Under the pieces are notes generated by a model that made no database searches, was not told the DNA's origin, and was given only the letters and a program-made list of their open reading frames with translations. DNA of 64,000 nt from CAJCIW01 sp963833965. GTDB taxonomy: Bacteria > Chlamydiota > Chlamydiia > Chlamydiales > Rhabdochlamydiaceae. The position numbers were made by a program, and so were the translations under genes. Shown in pieces: positions 49,506 through 57,933 of the stretch (positions are counted from its first letter, which is position 1; each line of letters opens with the position of its first letter). The DNA lies in contig CAWHZZ010000002.1 in NCBI GenBank assembly GCA_963833965.1, forward strand, positions 310,001-374,000, written 5' to 3'.

Positions 49506-49581
49506 GGCGCTTTTTGCAAATTTTGGCGCGTCCCATAGGTGCTTTCAGCTTTTGAACGCGCCAAAATTTGCAAAAAGCGCC
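49506..49581. repeat. Long inverted repeat E2 after truB
   Basis: Perfect 26-base arms at 49506-49531 (GGCGCTTTTTGCAAATTTTG...) and 49556-49581 enclose 24 bases. It lies 18 bases after the truB stop and directly before E1, so the truB-ribF transcript carries two consecutive strong hairpins. Confidence 0.9.
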
Positions 49582-49598
49582 TCAAAATCTGCGTTAAT

Positions 49599-50291
49599 CT
49601 ACTTCAGGCTACCTTCCTTGATGAGATAACGCTGCCAATCATAACCGGATTGCATTAATTGCGCACCATCGCAACAATCCTGAAGGGTGAATGCGCCGCT
49701 TCGCGTGCGGGTGAGAGAAGAGAGGTGGGCGCCGCATCGGAGTTCGATGCCGATATCGTAGGCGAGAGATCGGAGGTAGGTGCCTTTGGAGCAGTGCACT
49801 TTTAAGTGCAGATGGGGATAGGCGTATTCGAGCAATTCGATGCGCAATGTGATGGGAACCGGTTTGCGTTCGACGGTGATGCCTTTGCGGGCGAGTTCAT
49901 AGAGTTTTTTTCCATCGATTTTTTTCGCTGAGAACATTGGGGGTATTTGCAGAATGGTGCCTTGGAATTTGGAGAGTGTCTCTTCGATTTCTGTAAGGGT
50001 GGGAATGGTGGAATTTTGCGCGGTGATTTGCCCTTCAATATCGTAGGTGTCGGTGGTGATTCCGAGATGAAGGGTGGCCAAATACTCTTTATCTTGGTGC
50101 AAAAAGCGATCGCTGAGTTTGGTGAAACGTTTTCCAATGAGGAGGACCATGACACCGTCGGCAAAAGGATCTAATGTGCCTGCATGACCGATTGTTCGGA
50201 TTTGCGTCAACTTGCGGAGCATGCCGACCAAACTGAAAGAGGTCTTACTTTTGGGCTTATTGATGGGGAGGATTCCTTCGGAGGAAAACAT
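49599..50291 (-). CDS. truB: tRNA pseudouridine(55) synthase
   Basis: The 230-residue product makes pseudouridine 55 in the tRNA T-loop. It has GILPINKPKSKTSFSLV at the start, the catalytic GHAGTLDPFADGVMVLLIG with Asp, and YLATLHLGITTDTYDIEG. Later, CSKGTYLRSLAYDIG and GAHLSSLTRTRSGAF match the family. The length is at the short end for TruB, with only a reduced C-terminal domain. It follows rbfA by three bases. Confidence 0.96.
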   Translation of the reverse strand: MFSSEGILPINKPKSKTSFSLVGMLRKLTQIRTIGHAGTLDPFADGVMVLLIGKRFTKLSDRFLHQDKEYLATLHLGITTDTYDIEGQITAQNSTIPTLTEIEETLSKFQGTILQIPPMFSAKKIDGKKLYELARKGITVERKPVPITLRIELLEYAYPHLHLKVHCSKGTYLRSLAYDIGIELRCGAHLSSLTRTRSGAFTLQDCCDGAQLMQSGYDWQRYLIKEGSLK

Positions 50292-50294
50292 GGA

Positions 50295-50675
50295 TTATTC
50301 GTTTTCAGGAGGGGATTTACGGGACTTCTGTTCATCTTTGATTTGCCCCAAAAGAGAATCGATGCGCATTTGTTGGTCGACGGAGGTGTCGAGTTTGAAT
50401 GTCAATGTGGGGAAATAGCGCATGACGACTTTTTTGGAAGATTGGATGGCGATAAAGCCCGCAGCGGATTGCAGAGCGAGGATCGTTTCTTCCTTTTCTT
50501 TGGGGGTGCCGATCACGCTGATGTGGACCTTTGCGTGTTGAAGGTCGCTAGTGATGTCCACGCTTGTCACGGAGACAAATTGGTTGACGTGCGGGTTGCG
50601 CACGTCGCGGTGTATCACTTCCGAAATGACTTCTTTGAGCAAAGAATTGAGGCGGGCGACGCGATTTTTAACCAT
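50295..50675 (-). CDS. rbfA: Ribosome-binding factor A
   Basis: The 126-residue product is a KH-like small protein needed for maturation of the 16S rRNA 5' end and for growth in the cold. The N-terminus RVARLNSLLKEVISEVIHRDVRNP and the strand FVSVTSVDITSDLQHAKVHISV match RbfA, as does MRYFPTLTFKLDTSVDQQMRID. The start follows infB by nine bases. Confidence 0.95.
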   Translation of the reverse strand: MVKNRVARLNSLLKEVISEVIHRDVRNPHVNQFVSVTSVDITSDLQHAKVHISVIGTPKEKEETILALQSAAGFIAIQSSKKVVMRYFPTLTFKLDTSVDQQMRIDSLLGQIKDEQKSRKSPPENE

Positions 50676-50684
50676 GATGAATTC

Positions 50685-53372
50685 TTACAGCTCTTGTTCT
50701 AGGTAAGTAATTTCGAAGGCTTGCAGAATGTCACCGACTTTGATCTCATTATTATTTTGCAGGACGATCCCGCACTCATAGCCTTTTGAGACTTCGCGGA
50801 CATCTTCTTTGACTCTTTTCAAGGAGTGGATAGGTCCTTTCCAGATGACTTTTTTGTCGCGGATTTGGCGGACATGGGCGGAGCGCTTGATGGTGCCGTC
50901 GTTGACCATGCATCCAGCGATCACGCCGAGCTGGGAAGCTTTGAATGTCGCTTTGACCTCCGCTTCTCCGATGTCGGTCTCCTGTGGGATTTTGTCGAGC
51001 ATGCTGAGCATGACCCCGCGGACATCGTCGACAGCGTGATAAATGATGTCGTGGAGTTTCACGGTCACCTTGAGCTCTTTGATGAGCGATTCCGCATGGC
51101 TTTCAATTTGGGTGTGGAAACCGATGATCGTCGCTTTAGAGGCTTGCGCCAATTGAACATCAGACTCGGAAATCTCACCGACAGCCGACGAGATGATATT
51201 GAGTTCGATTTTCTTGGTGGCGATTTTGAGCAAAGATGTTTTTAACGCTTCGACAGAGCCTTGGACATCGGCGCGCAGAATGAGATTGAGGATTTTCTTC
51301 TGGAATCCGTTGGCTTTTTCCGCAAGGAAGCTCTCAGCGCCGCGTTTTGCTAGTTGGAGCTGCGCGTGGCGTTGCCCCTCCGTGCGTTTTTCGGCGATCT
51401 CCATCGCTTCCTTCTCGCTCTTGACAACGAAGAATTCGCTGCCGGCTTCGGGAAGTCCTGAAAGCCCGGTGATTTTAACGGGGGTCGATGGGCCGGCTTC
51501 TGCCAATTCTCGCCCATGTTCATCATGCATGGTTTTAACGCGGGCATATTGCTGAGCAAAGACGAGCGCATCGCCCAAATGCAAGGTGCCGTTTTGAACG
51601 AGAATGGTTGCCACAGAGCCAAGGCCTTTATGCATTTCAGATTCGATGACGGTGCCGCGTGCGCGATAGTTGGGATTGGCCTTAAGGTCCAAGATCTCGG
51701 CTTGCAGGGCGAGCATTTCCAATAGCTCTTTAATGCCTTGTCCTGTGACAGCGGAGCAATTGACGGTAATTGTTTGACCGCCCCATGTCTCGGGGAGAAG
51801 ATTCTGCTCCGCGAGTTGGCGATAGACGTTCTCAGCGTTGAAATTGGGCTTGTCACACTTATTGAGGGCGACGAGGATTGTGACTTTGGCGGCTTGCGCT
51901 TGCTGGATCGCTTCGATTGTTTGTGTGCGGATCCCTTCGTCACCGGCGATTACCAAGACGACAATGTCGGTCACGTCGGCGCCGCGGGCGCGCATGGCGG
52001 AGAACGCTTCATGGCCAGGGGTGTCGAGAATCGCGAGATCTCCCGCATCGGTGTGGCATTTGAAAGCGCCGATGTGCTGAGTGATTTCGCCAGCTTCTCC
52101 CGCAGCAAGCTTCGATTTGCGGATAGCGTCGATCAAACTGGTCTTGCCGTGGTCGACGTGGCCCATGAAGGCGACGACGGGCGGACGCAAGATGAGGGAT
52201 TCCGGCTGTGATTCTTGGATCTCTTGTTTGATCGTCTTATCAGTGATGCGGAGACGATCTTCCTCTGTACGGTCAATGCTGAGCTCGCAATCGAAATCTT
52301 GACCTAAGAGCTGGACAGTGGTCTCATCGTCGAGAAAATCGTTCAGAGTGATGACAACGCCTTTCATCAATAGTTTTGCGATCAGCTGCGAAGCTTTTAA
52401 TTTCATTTCGGCGGCTAAATCTTTGACAGTGATGGGCAGACGTACTGCCAATACTTTGGGACGGATGATTTCTTCCTGCTGAATGGGCCGCATTTTTTGA
52501 GAGGGGCGTCGTTTGCGCCACATCTGGTCTTCTAAATTGTCCCGAAGCCCTTGCCTGTCGCGGGCGTCGAAAGCTCTCTCTTCGGCTTTTTTGGCAGGTT
52601 TATATTCGCGGAATTCTTTTTGAGCGGTGCCTTTTTTCGGGAGTCCTTTACCAGGCTCTTCGAAGTGGCCTTTTCCTCCCTTTTTCTCTCGAAGTTCTTC
52701 GGGACTTGGAGGAGCGTCTTTCGGAGGAAGGGGTGGCCGTGAGGCAGGGCCTGGTCTGTAAGCTTGTCCAGGGCCGCTCGGGCGATAGGCCTGTCCAGGA
52801 CGATAAGGTTGTCCAGGACGGTAAGGTTGTCCAGGAGGACGCGGAGCATAAGGCTGTCGTGGGGGATAAGGAGGACGTCCGGTCGCGGGTTGCTGTGATC
52901 CATAGACCGGTTTTCGATAATGTGGCGCCGCGCCTCCGGGGCGATACGAAGGGGCCCCGGGCCTTGGTCCATCGTGTCGAGGTGGGTAGCCTCCGGAAGG
53001 GCGACCAGCCGAAGGGCGGTCAGTCTGCTCTTGTCTCGGTGATTGAGGAGTAGCGTAGGGACGCGCGGGTGCTGGCATAGGCGGCCTCTCCGCTGCCCTA
53101 GGTGAGGCAGGATGCGATGTAGGCGGCGCGACGCGCTCGACTTGTTCGATCGGTGCCCGCGGCGCTGGTGCCGTTGGCGCAGCTGGAACGGGAGCAGCTT
53201 TTTCTATAGCAGGCGGCGTCGCTGCTTCCACAGCTTCGGGTTTCGCTATAGCCTCTTCCGTTTTAACAGGCTCTTCTTGTTTCTTCTTAGCAGGAGGCTT
53301 TTTAACTTTGCCGAGCTTTAAAACTTCCGCAAGCTGAGTGTTTTTTACATTGATCTTTAAATTTTTGGCCAA
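50685..53372 (-). CDS. infB: Translation initiation factor IF-2
   Basis: The 895-residue GTPase positions initiator tRNA on the small subunit. The N-terminal third (about residues 1-260) is low in complexity, with Lys/Pro/Ala then Pro/Arg/Tyr/Gly sequence including repeats of PGQPYRPGQ and PGQAYRP. The GTPase core has GHVDHGKTSLIDAIR (G1), DTPGHEAF (G3) and NKCDKP (G4), with domains II to IV following. Such disordered N-terminal extensions vary in length between species. It is in the nusA-infB-rbfA block, two bases after the nusA stop. Confidence 0.97.
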   Translation of the reverse strand: MAKNLKINVKNTQLAEVLKLGKVKKPPAKKKQEEPVKTEEAIAKPEAVEAATPPAIEKAAPVPAAPTAPAPRAPIEQVERVAPPTSHPASPRAAERPPMPAPARPYATPQSPRQEQTDRPSAGRPSGGYPPRHDGPRPGAPSYRPGGAAPHYRKPVYGSQQPATGRPPYPPRQPYAPRPPGQPYRPGQPYRPGQAYRPSGPGQAYRPGPASRPPLPPKDAPPSPEELREKKGGKGHFEEPGKGLPKKGTAQKEFREYKPAKKAEERAFDARDRQGLRDNLEDQMWRKRRPSQKMRPIQQEEIIRPKVLAVRLPITVKDLAAEMKLKASQLIAKLLMKGVVITLNDFLDDETTVQLLGQDFDCELSIDRTEEDRLRITDKTIKQEIQESQPESLILRPPVVAFMGHVDHGKTSLIDAIRKSKLAAGEAGEITQHIGAFKCHTDAGDLAILDTPGHEAFSAMRARGADVTDIVVLVIAGDEGIRTQTIEAIQQAQAAKVTILVALNKCDKPNFNAENVYRQLAEQNLLPETWGGQTITVNCSAVTGQGIKELLEMLALQAEILDLKANPNYRARGTVIESEMHKGLGSVATILVQNGTLHLGDALVFAQQYARVKTMHDEHGRELAEAGPSTPVKITGLSGLPEAGSEFFVVKSEKEAMEIAEKRTEGQRHAQLQLAKRGAESFLAEKANGFQKKILNLILRADVQGSVEALKTSLLKIATKKIELNIISSAVGEISESDVQLAQASKATIIGFHTQIESHAESLIKELKVTVKLHDIIYHAVDDVRGVMLSMLDKIPQETDIGEAEVKATFKASQLGVIAGCMVNDGTIKRSAHVRQIRDKKVIWKGPIHSLKRVKEDVREVSKGYECGIVLQNNNEIKVGDILQAFEITYLEQEL

Positions 53373-53374
53373 CC

Positions 53375-54655
53375 TTAACCCCCTTCGACCCTCTTTTTAC
53401 GGATTTTTTCTAAAATCTTGTCAGCCATTTCCAAACTGATTTCGGGAATCTTAGCCAATTGATCTGCTGTCGCATTCAAGACTTTGCGCGGCGTATCAAA
53501 CCCAGCGCTGATTAAACTGTCTATGATCATTCCGCTGATCCCTTCGATGGAAAGTTTTTCATCGAGCGTTGGATCTTCGCTTTGCGCGATCTGAGCGCGT
53601 TCGATGTTCATCGCGGCTTGATATTGGCTCATTTTTTGCACCTGCAGATCGACGCCGATGAGCTCGCCGTTCAACCTTGCGTTCATGCCCCGTTTTCCAA
53701 GCGCCGCCGGATAATCTTCATCGTTCACAACGATACTGATCATCGATCTATCGTCGCTGATGAACATTTTTTTGATTTCGATCGGATGCATCGCGTTTTG
53801 CAAAAGCAGTGCTGGATCTTCGGTATATGGGATGATGTCGATTTTTTCGTTGTTGAGTTCGCGGATGATGTTCTTTACGCGATTGCCCCGGATTCCAACA
53901 CATGCGCCGACAGGATCGACTTTCGAATCTTGCGAACGCACAGCGACTTTCGTACGATAGCCCGCATCGCGGACGATCTTCTCAATGGTGATAGTCTCGT
54001 CGCCCAGTTCGGGAACTTCTTGGTTGAACAGCTGCGCGACGAATTCGGGATGGCTTCTGGATAGAATGACTTCAGCCCCGCCGCTCTCCGTGTCTCGCAC
54101 TTCTAGTAAAAGCGCTTGGACGCGGTCGCCGACGTTGTACTTTTCGGTTTTAGGGTAGAATCGGTCGGGCATGATCGCCTCAACTTTGCCGAGATCGACG
54201 ATGAGCGTGGCGCCGCGGATGATTCTCTTTACAGTTCCCGAGATGATCTCGTTGATCCGGTGGCGATATTCTTCATAAATCACATCGCGCTCGGCGCTTC
54301 GTAGTTTTTGCGAGATGACTTGGCGCGCTGTTTGAGCAGCGATCCTGCCAAAATCTTGCGGGGTGACGGGTATGTCGACCCAGGAACCGAGTTCGCAGTA
54401 AGGATTGATCTTGCGCGCTTCTTCCAGCGAAATCTCTTCTTCGGGAATCGTCACCTTTTCTACAACTTCTTTCTGAGCGATGACTTCGATGTTGCCAGAT
54501 TTAGGATTGATGTGGACGGAGACATTGATATGCCCTTTCACACTTTTACGGGCAGCCGCGCGGAGCGATTCTTCCACGGCGGCGATAATCACTTCCCGCT
54601 TGATCCCTTTTTCTCTCTCGAGGTACTCAAAGATGGCAACTAAATCTTTATTCAT
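53375..54655 (-). CDS. nusA: Transcription termination/antitermination factor NusA
   Basis: The 426-residue product starts MNKDLVAIFEYLEREKGIKR, the NusA N-terminal domain that binds RNA polymerase. The S1 domain lies at about residues 130-200, followed by two KH domains with VGACVGIRGNRVKNIIREL and PAALGKRGMNARL. A helix-hairpin-helix region with IPEISLEMADKILEKI ends the protein. AGGAC precedes the ATG at 54655. A hairpin separates it from the upstream rpsA. Confidence 0.97.
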   Translation of the reverse strand: MNKDLVAIFEYLEREKGIKREVIIAAVEESLRAAARKSVKGHINVSVHINPKSGNIEVIAQKEVVEKVTIPEEEISLEEARKINPYCELGSWVDIPVTPQDFGRIAAQTARQVISQKLRSAERDVIYEEYRHRINEIISGTVKRIIRGATLIVDLGKVEAIMPDRFYPKTEKYNVGDRVQALLLEVRDTESGGAEVILSRSHPEFVAQLFNQEVPELGDETITIEKIVRDAGYRTKVAVRSQDSKVDPVGACVGIRGNRVKNIIRELNNEKIDIIPYTEDPALLLQNAMHPIEIKKMFISDDRSMISIVVNDEDYPAALGKRGMNARLNGELIGVDLQVQKMSQYQAAMNIERAQIAQSEDPTLDEKLSIEGISGMIIDSLISAGFDTPRKVLNATADQLAKIPEISLEMADKILEKIRKKRVEGG

Positions 54656-54701
54656 TGCGTCCTTTAATTTATTTCTTCTGAAAGCAAAATCGTTGTAAGT
54701 G

Positions 54702-54726
54702 CGCAAGTGGATTTTACACTTGCGCT
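54702..54726 (-). terminator. Hairpin between rpsA and nusA
   Basis: A 9-base stem GCGCAAGTG/CACTTGCGC with a 7-base loop lies after the rpsA stop. On the minus strand it is followed by ACTTACAACG, so there is no T run. It may be an attenuator or processing site between the very abundant rpsA message and nusA. Confidence 0.55.
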
Positions 54727-54737
54727 CTTCCTAATTA

Positions 54738-56510
54738 CTATTCCTCAGTGCTTTCTTCTTCGGATTCTTTCTCTTCTTTTTCTTTTTTAGGTTTTTTCTT
54801 CTTAGGCGCAGCCGTTTTTGCTGTTCCTACGACAATGTCATCGCGGTTGACTTTGTTCTTGTCGATGAGATACTCCTTGATGGAGAGAGCAATCTTTTTG
54901 TGCTCCGGATCGAGTTTGATGACTTTTGCGGTTACTTCTTCGCCTTTGTTGATCACGTCTTCGACTTTACCAAATGGCTGATCAGAGAGCTCTGTCACGT
55001 GGACTAACGCTTCAATGCCGTTGGGCAATTCGACGAACGCGCCGAAGGCTGTGATTTTAGAGACAATCCCTTTGACGAGCGAGCCCACGGGCATTGTCTT
55101 TTCGATGCTTTCCCATGGATTGTGGCTCAATTGTTTGACGCCGAGCGTGATTTTTTTGCTTTCTTTATCAACGGAGAGGACGATGGCTTCGACTTTATCT
55201 CCTTTTTTCAACACCTCGGAAGGATGGGAGACTTTTTTGATCCAGCTGAGATCGGAAATATGGATCAGGCCGTCGATGCCGGGTTCTAATTCGACGAATG
55301 CGCCGTAGTTGGTCAAGTTGCGAATTTCAGCGGTGACGCTGCTGCCGATCGGATATTTTCTCTCGACCTCGTCCCATGGATTTTTTTCGGTTTGCTTGAG
55401 GCCGAGCGAGATCTTCCCTTCTTCTTTTTGAACAGAGAGAACGACTGCTTCAACCTCGTCGCCTTTGTTGACGACTTCATTTGGGTCGGTGACATTTTTT
55501 ACCCACGACATTTCGGAAACGTGGATCAATCCTTCGATCCCCGGTTCAATTTCAATGAACGCGCCATAGGGGACGAGATTGACAATTTTGCCGCGGATGC
55601 GCGTACCTGGAGGATAGCGCATTTCGATTTCCTCCCAAGGATTGTTCTCTTTCTGCTTCATTCCTAAAGCGACGCGGCCCTTTTCTTTGTCGACATGTAG
55701 GATCATCACTTCGAGCTCTTGGCCGAGGGCGACCATTTCGGAAGGATGCTTGATCCTTTTCCATGTCATATCGGTGATGTGGAGGAGGCCGTCGATGCCG
55801 TCTAAATCGAGGAAAACGCCGAAATCGGTAATGTTCTTCACAATGCCGCTGCGCACATCGCCTTCGACGATGTTTTCGAGCAGTTCCGCTTTTCTGGAGA
55901 TGCGCTCTTCTTCAAGGAGTTCGCGACGGGAGACAACGATGTTCTTGCGCTCCGTATTGATCTTGAGGATTTTGAAGTCGTATGTTTGGCCGATGAACTC
56001 GTCGAGGTTCTTGATGCGCTTGTTGTCGATTTGAGAGCCGGGAAGGAAGGCTTCCATCCCGATGTCGACCATCAGGCCGCCTTTGACTTTGCGGATGACT
56101 TTTCCTTTGACGATCGATCCTTCTTTGCAGTGATTGACGATGTATTCCCATTGTCTTTGGCGCCGCGCTTTTTCGCGGGACAGGACGATCTGGCCGTCTT
56201 CGCCTTCTGTTTGATCGAGATAAACCTCAACATCGTTGCCGAGGAACAGTTCTTCAGGTTCTGCGAACTCGTTGATCGGCACTAGACCTTCAGACTTCAA
56301 ACCAACGTCGACAACGACAAAATCTTTCGTGACCTCGACTATGCGGCCTTTGAGAATTTGCCCCGAACTCATCAATGCGACAGAGCCTTCGCCCGCTGCT
56401 TCCTCTTTGCGGTTGAGCAAGTTCTTAAACTGTTTAGCATCTTCTTCTTGGAATGCGACATCGTCGATGATGTTGCTTGCACTCCAGTCGGTTTGTTGTT
56501 GTTTGGACAT
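54738..56510 (-). CDS. rpsA: 30S ribosomal protein S1
   Basis: The 590-residue product consists of six S1 (OB-fold) repeats that bind mRNA, for example at KGRIVEVTKDFVVVDVGLKSEG, RSGIVKNITDFGVFLDLDGIDG and RGKIVNLVPYGAFIEIEPGIEG. An acidic/Lys-rich tail (KKKKPKKEKEEKESEEESTEE) ends the protein. The length and domain number fit full-size S1. It is the first gene of the rpsA-nusA-infB block on this strand; its promoter should lie in the gap 56511-57141. Confidence 0.97.
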   Translation of the reverse strand: MSKQQQTDWSASNIIDDVAFQEEDAKQFKNLLNRKEEAAGEGSVALMSSGQILKGRIVEVTKDFVVVDVGLKSEGLVPINEFAEPEELFLGNDVEVYLDQTEGEDGQIVLSREKARRQRQWEYIVNHCKEGSIVKGKVIRKVKGGLMVDIGMEAFLPGSQIDNKRIKNLDEFIGQTYDFKILKINTERKNIVVSRRELLEEERISRKAELLENIVEGDVRSGIVKNITDFGVFLDLDGIDGLLHITDMTWKRIKHPSEMVALGQELEVMILHVDKEKGRVALGMKQKENNPWEEIEMRYPPGTRIRGKIVNLVPYGAFIEIEPGIEGLIHVSEMSWVKNVTDPNEVVNKGDEVEAVVLSVQKEEGKISLGLKQTEKNPWDEVERKYPIGSSVTAEIRNLTNYGAFVELEPGIDGLIHISDLSWIKKVSHPSEVLKKGDKVEAIVLSVDKESKKITLGVKQLSHNPWESIEKTMPVGSLVKGIVSKITAFGAFVELPNGIEALVHVTELSDQPFGKVEDVINKGEEVTAKVIKLDPEHKKIALSIKEYLIDKNKVNRDDIVVGTAKTAAPKKKKPKKEKEEKESEEESTEE

Positions 56511-57141
56511 GGTTAAAGGTTTCTCCTAGTTTCTATTGAAAGGGAAGAGAGTATCAAAAGATTCATAATATTATCAACGGCAATCTCTTTTGGGTAAAAA
56601 GGCGCGCAAGATTAAAAGAATCTTTACGTCCGAGTTTCGAAGTTGTCGATCTAGGTTATGAGGGCTAAGAATACAGAACGTGTCTCAAAAATTGGGGGAA
56701 AATTACAGGGTAATAGGATGGACAGGATAAAGAAAAATGCAGAATAAATTCCCCATCCTGTTCATCCTAATATTCTGTTATTTTTTTTGGAAAGTCCAAC
56801 TTCGAATTACAAATCCTTTTAACTTCTCGCAGCAATTCAAGAAAATTGCAAGTATCCGGAATTGTCAATGCAGAGGATGAAATTGACTGGATTGAATGAA
56901 TTTTAATTCGCCTGACATTATTTTATCCTTATTTTTTAAGTTACGAATAAATATATCAATTATTATAAAATTCAACCCTGAAATAATTATTTTATGTCCA
57001 TGAGTAAAGTCAAAGAATTCGCTTTACCTACTCATTGCCAGTTACTTAAAAACCTTTCCTTCCAAGGAAGGATAGAATTATATATAACTGTCCTTGTAGC
57101 AAAGGATAACTTCGCGTCAACGCGGAGGTGAAAAAATTATT
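56511..57141. other. Divergent 631-base gap between rpsA and lysC
   Basis: The gap contains the short-period palindrome at 56690-56785 and is AT-rich between 56900 and 57000. A hairpin CCTTTCCTTCC/GGAAGGA lies near 57051-57070. Before lysC, GCGTCAACGCGGAGGTG holds the ribosome-binding site. No gene is seen. Promoters of both divergent operons must be here. Confidence 0.6.
56690..56785. repeat. Palindromic short-period repeat, ACAGGATGGACAGGAT family
   Basis: The left part reads ATTACAGGGTAATAGGATGG and ACAGGATAAAG; the right part is its imperfect complement, CCCATCCTGTTCATCCTAAT followed by ATTCTGTTA. The unit ACAGGATGN is a short-period repeat that I recognise from many bacterial genomes. 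It lies in the rpsA/lysC gap. Confidence 0.7.
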
Positions 57142-57927
57142 ATGATCCAGCCAAAAACCCTCATCTTAAAATTCGGCGGAGCCTCGGTGGCTACCGCCGA
57201 ACAATTCTCCAAAATCGCCGATATTATTTTAACGCGATGCCAAAACAGCCGCGTCGTGGTCGTCGTCAGCGCCATGGGGGACACGACCAACGAGCTGCTC
57301 TCGCTTGCCAGGCAGGTGCACCCCAACCCGCCGCCCCGCGAACAGGACATGTTGGTCAGCGTCGGGGAGCGGATCAGCATTGCTCTTCTTGCGATGGCGT
57401 TGCATCTTAAGGGCAAAGAGGCGATCAGCTTTACGGGGAGTCAATCAGGGATCATCACTTCGACCAAACATTCCGATGCGGGGATCATCGATGTGAAGCC
57501 CCATCGTATTTTAAAAGCGCTCGATGAGGGAAAAGTGGCGATTGTCGCGGGTTTCCAGGGGGTCAGCAAAGAAGGGGAGATCACGACGCTCGGGCGCGGG
57601 GGATCCGACACGACGGCGGTCGCTTTAGGGGTGGCATTAGGGGCGGTAAGAGTAGAATTTTACAAGGACGTTGAAGGTGTGTATTCTGAGGATCCTAAAC
57701 TGAATTCGGCTGCCACCCTCTATCCATCTCTCTCTTTCGACGAGGCCCTTCATGTCGTAGAAAAAGGGGCCAAGGTTCTTCATCCTCGCTGTATCCGTCT
57801 CGCGAAAAAAAATAATTTACCATTAAAAGTTGTTTCGTTTTACGATCCGGAGTTGCGCCGCCATATAGGGACACTGATCGGCGGTGAATCTCACGAAGGG
57901 GAAAGGCCTCATATTTTTGAAGTTTGA
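57142..57927 (+). CDS. lysC: Aspartate kinase, catalytic domain only
   Basis: The 261-residue product has the amino acid kinase fold of aspartokinase: LKFGGASVATAEQF at the start, VVVVVSAMGDTTNELL, the substrate loop GRGGSDTTAVALG and EFYKDVEGVYSEDP. Aspartokinase makes aspartyl phosphate, the first step to lysine and diaminopimelate. Usual enzymes have 400-450 residues because two C-terminal ACT domains give feedback control. Here the chain ends about 15 residues after the kinase core, so it is probably not inhibited by lysine or threonine through ACT domains. GGAGGTG lies 11 bases before the ATG. It starts an operon with the next genes. Confidence 0.92.
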   Translation: MIQPKTLILKFGGASVATAEQFSKIADIILTRCQNSRVVVVVSAMGDTTNELLSLARQVHPNPPPREQDMLVSVGERISIALLAMALHLKGKEAISFTGSQSGIITSTKHSDAGIIDVKPHRILKALDEGKVAIVAGFQGVSKEGEITTLGRGGSDTTAVALGVALGAVRVEFYKDVEGVYSEDPKLNSAATLYPSLSFDEALHVVEKGAKVLHPRCIRLAKKNNLPLKVVSFYDPELRRHIGTLIGGESHEGERPHIFEV

Positions 57928-57933
57928 GGACAA

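Noticed and set aside
49506..49581. Normal Rho-independent terminator after truB
   Set aside because: The stem is long but no T run follows in the direction of transcription; I list it as an inverted repeat.
52780..52860. CRISPR-like repeat region
   Set aside because: The repeats are codons for Pro/Gly/Gln/Tyr/Arg in the disordered part of IF-2, without spacers of equal length.
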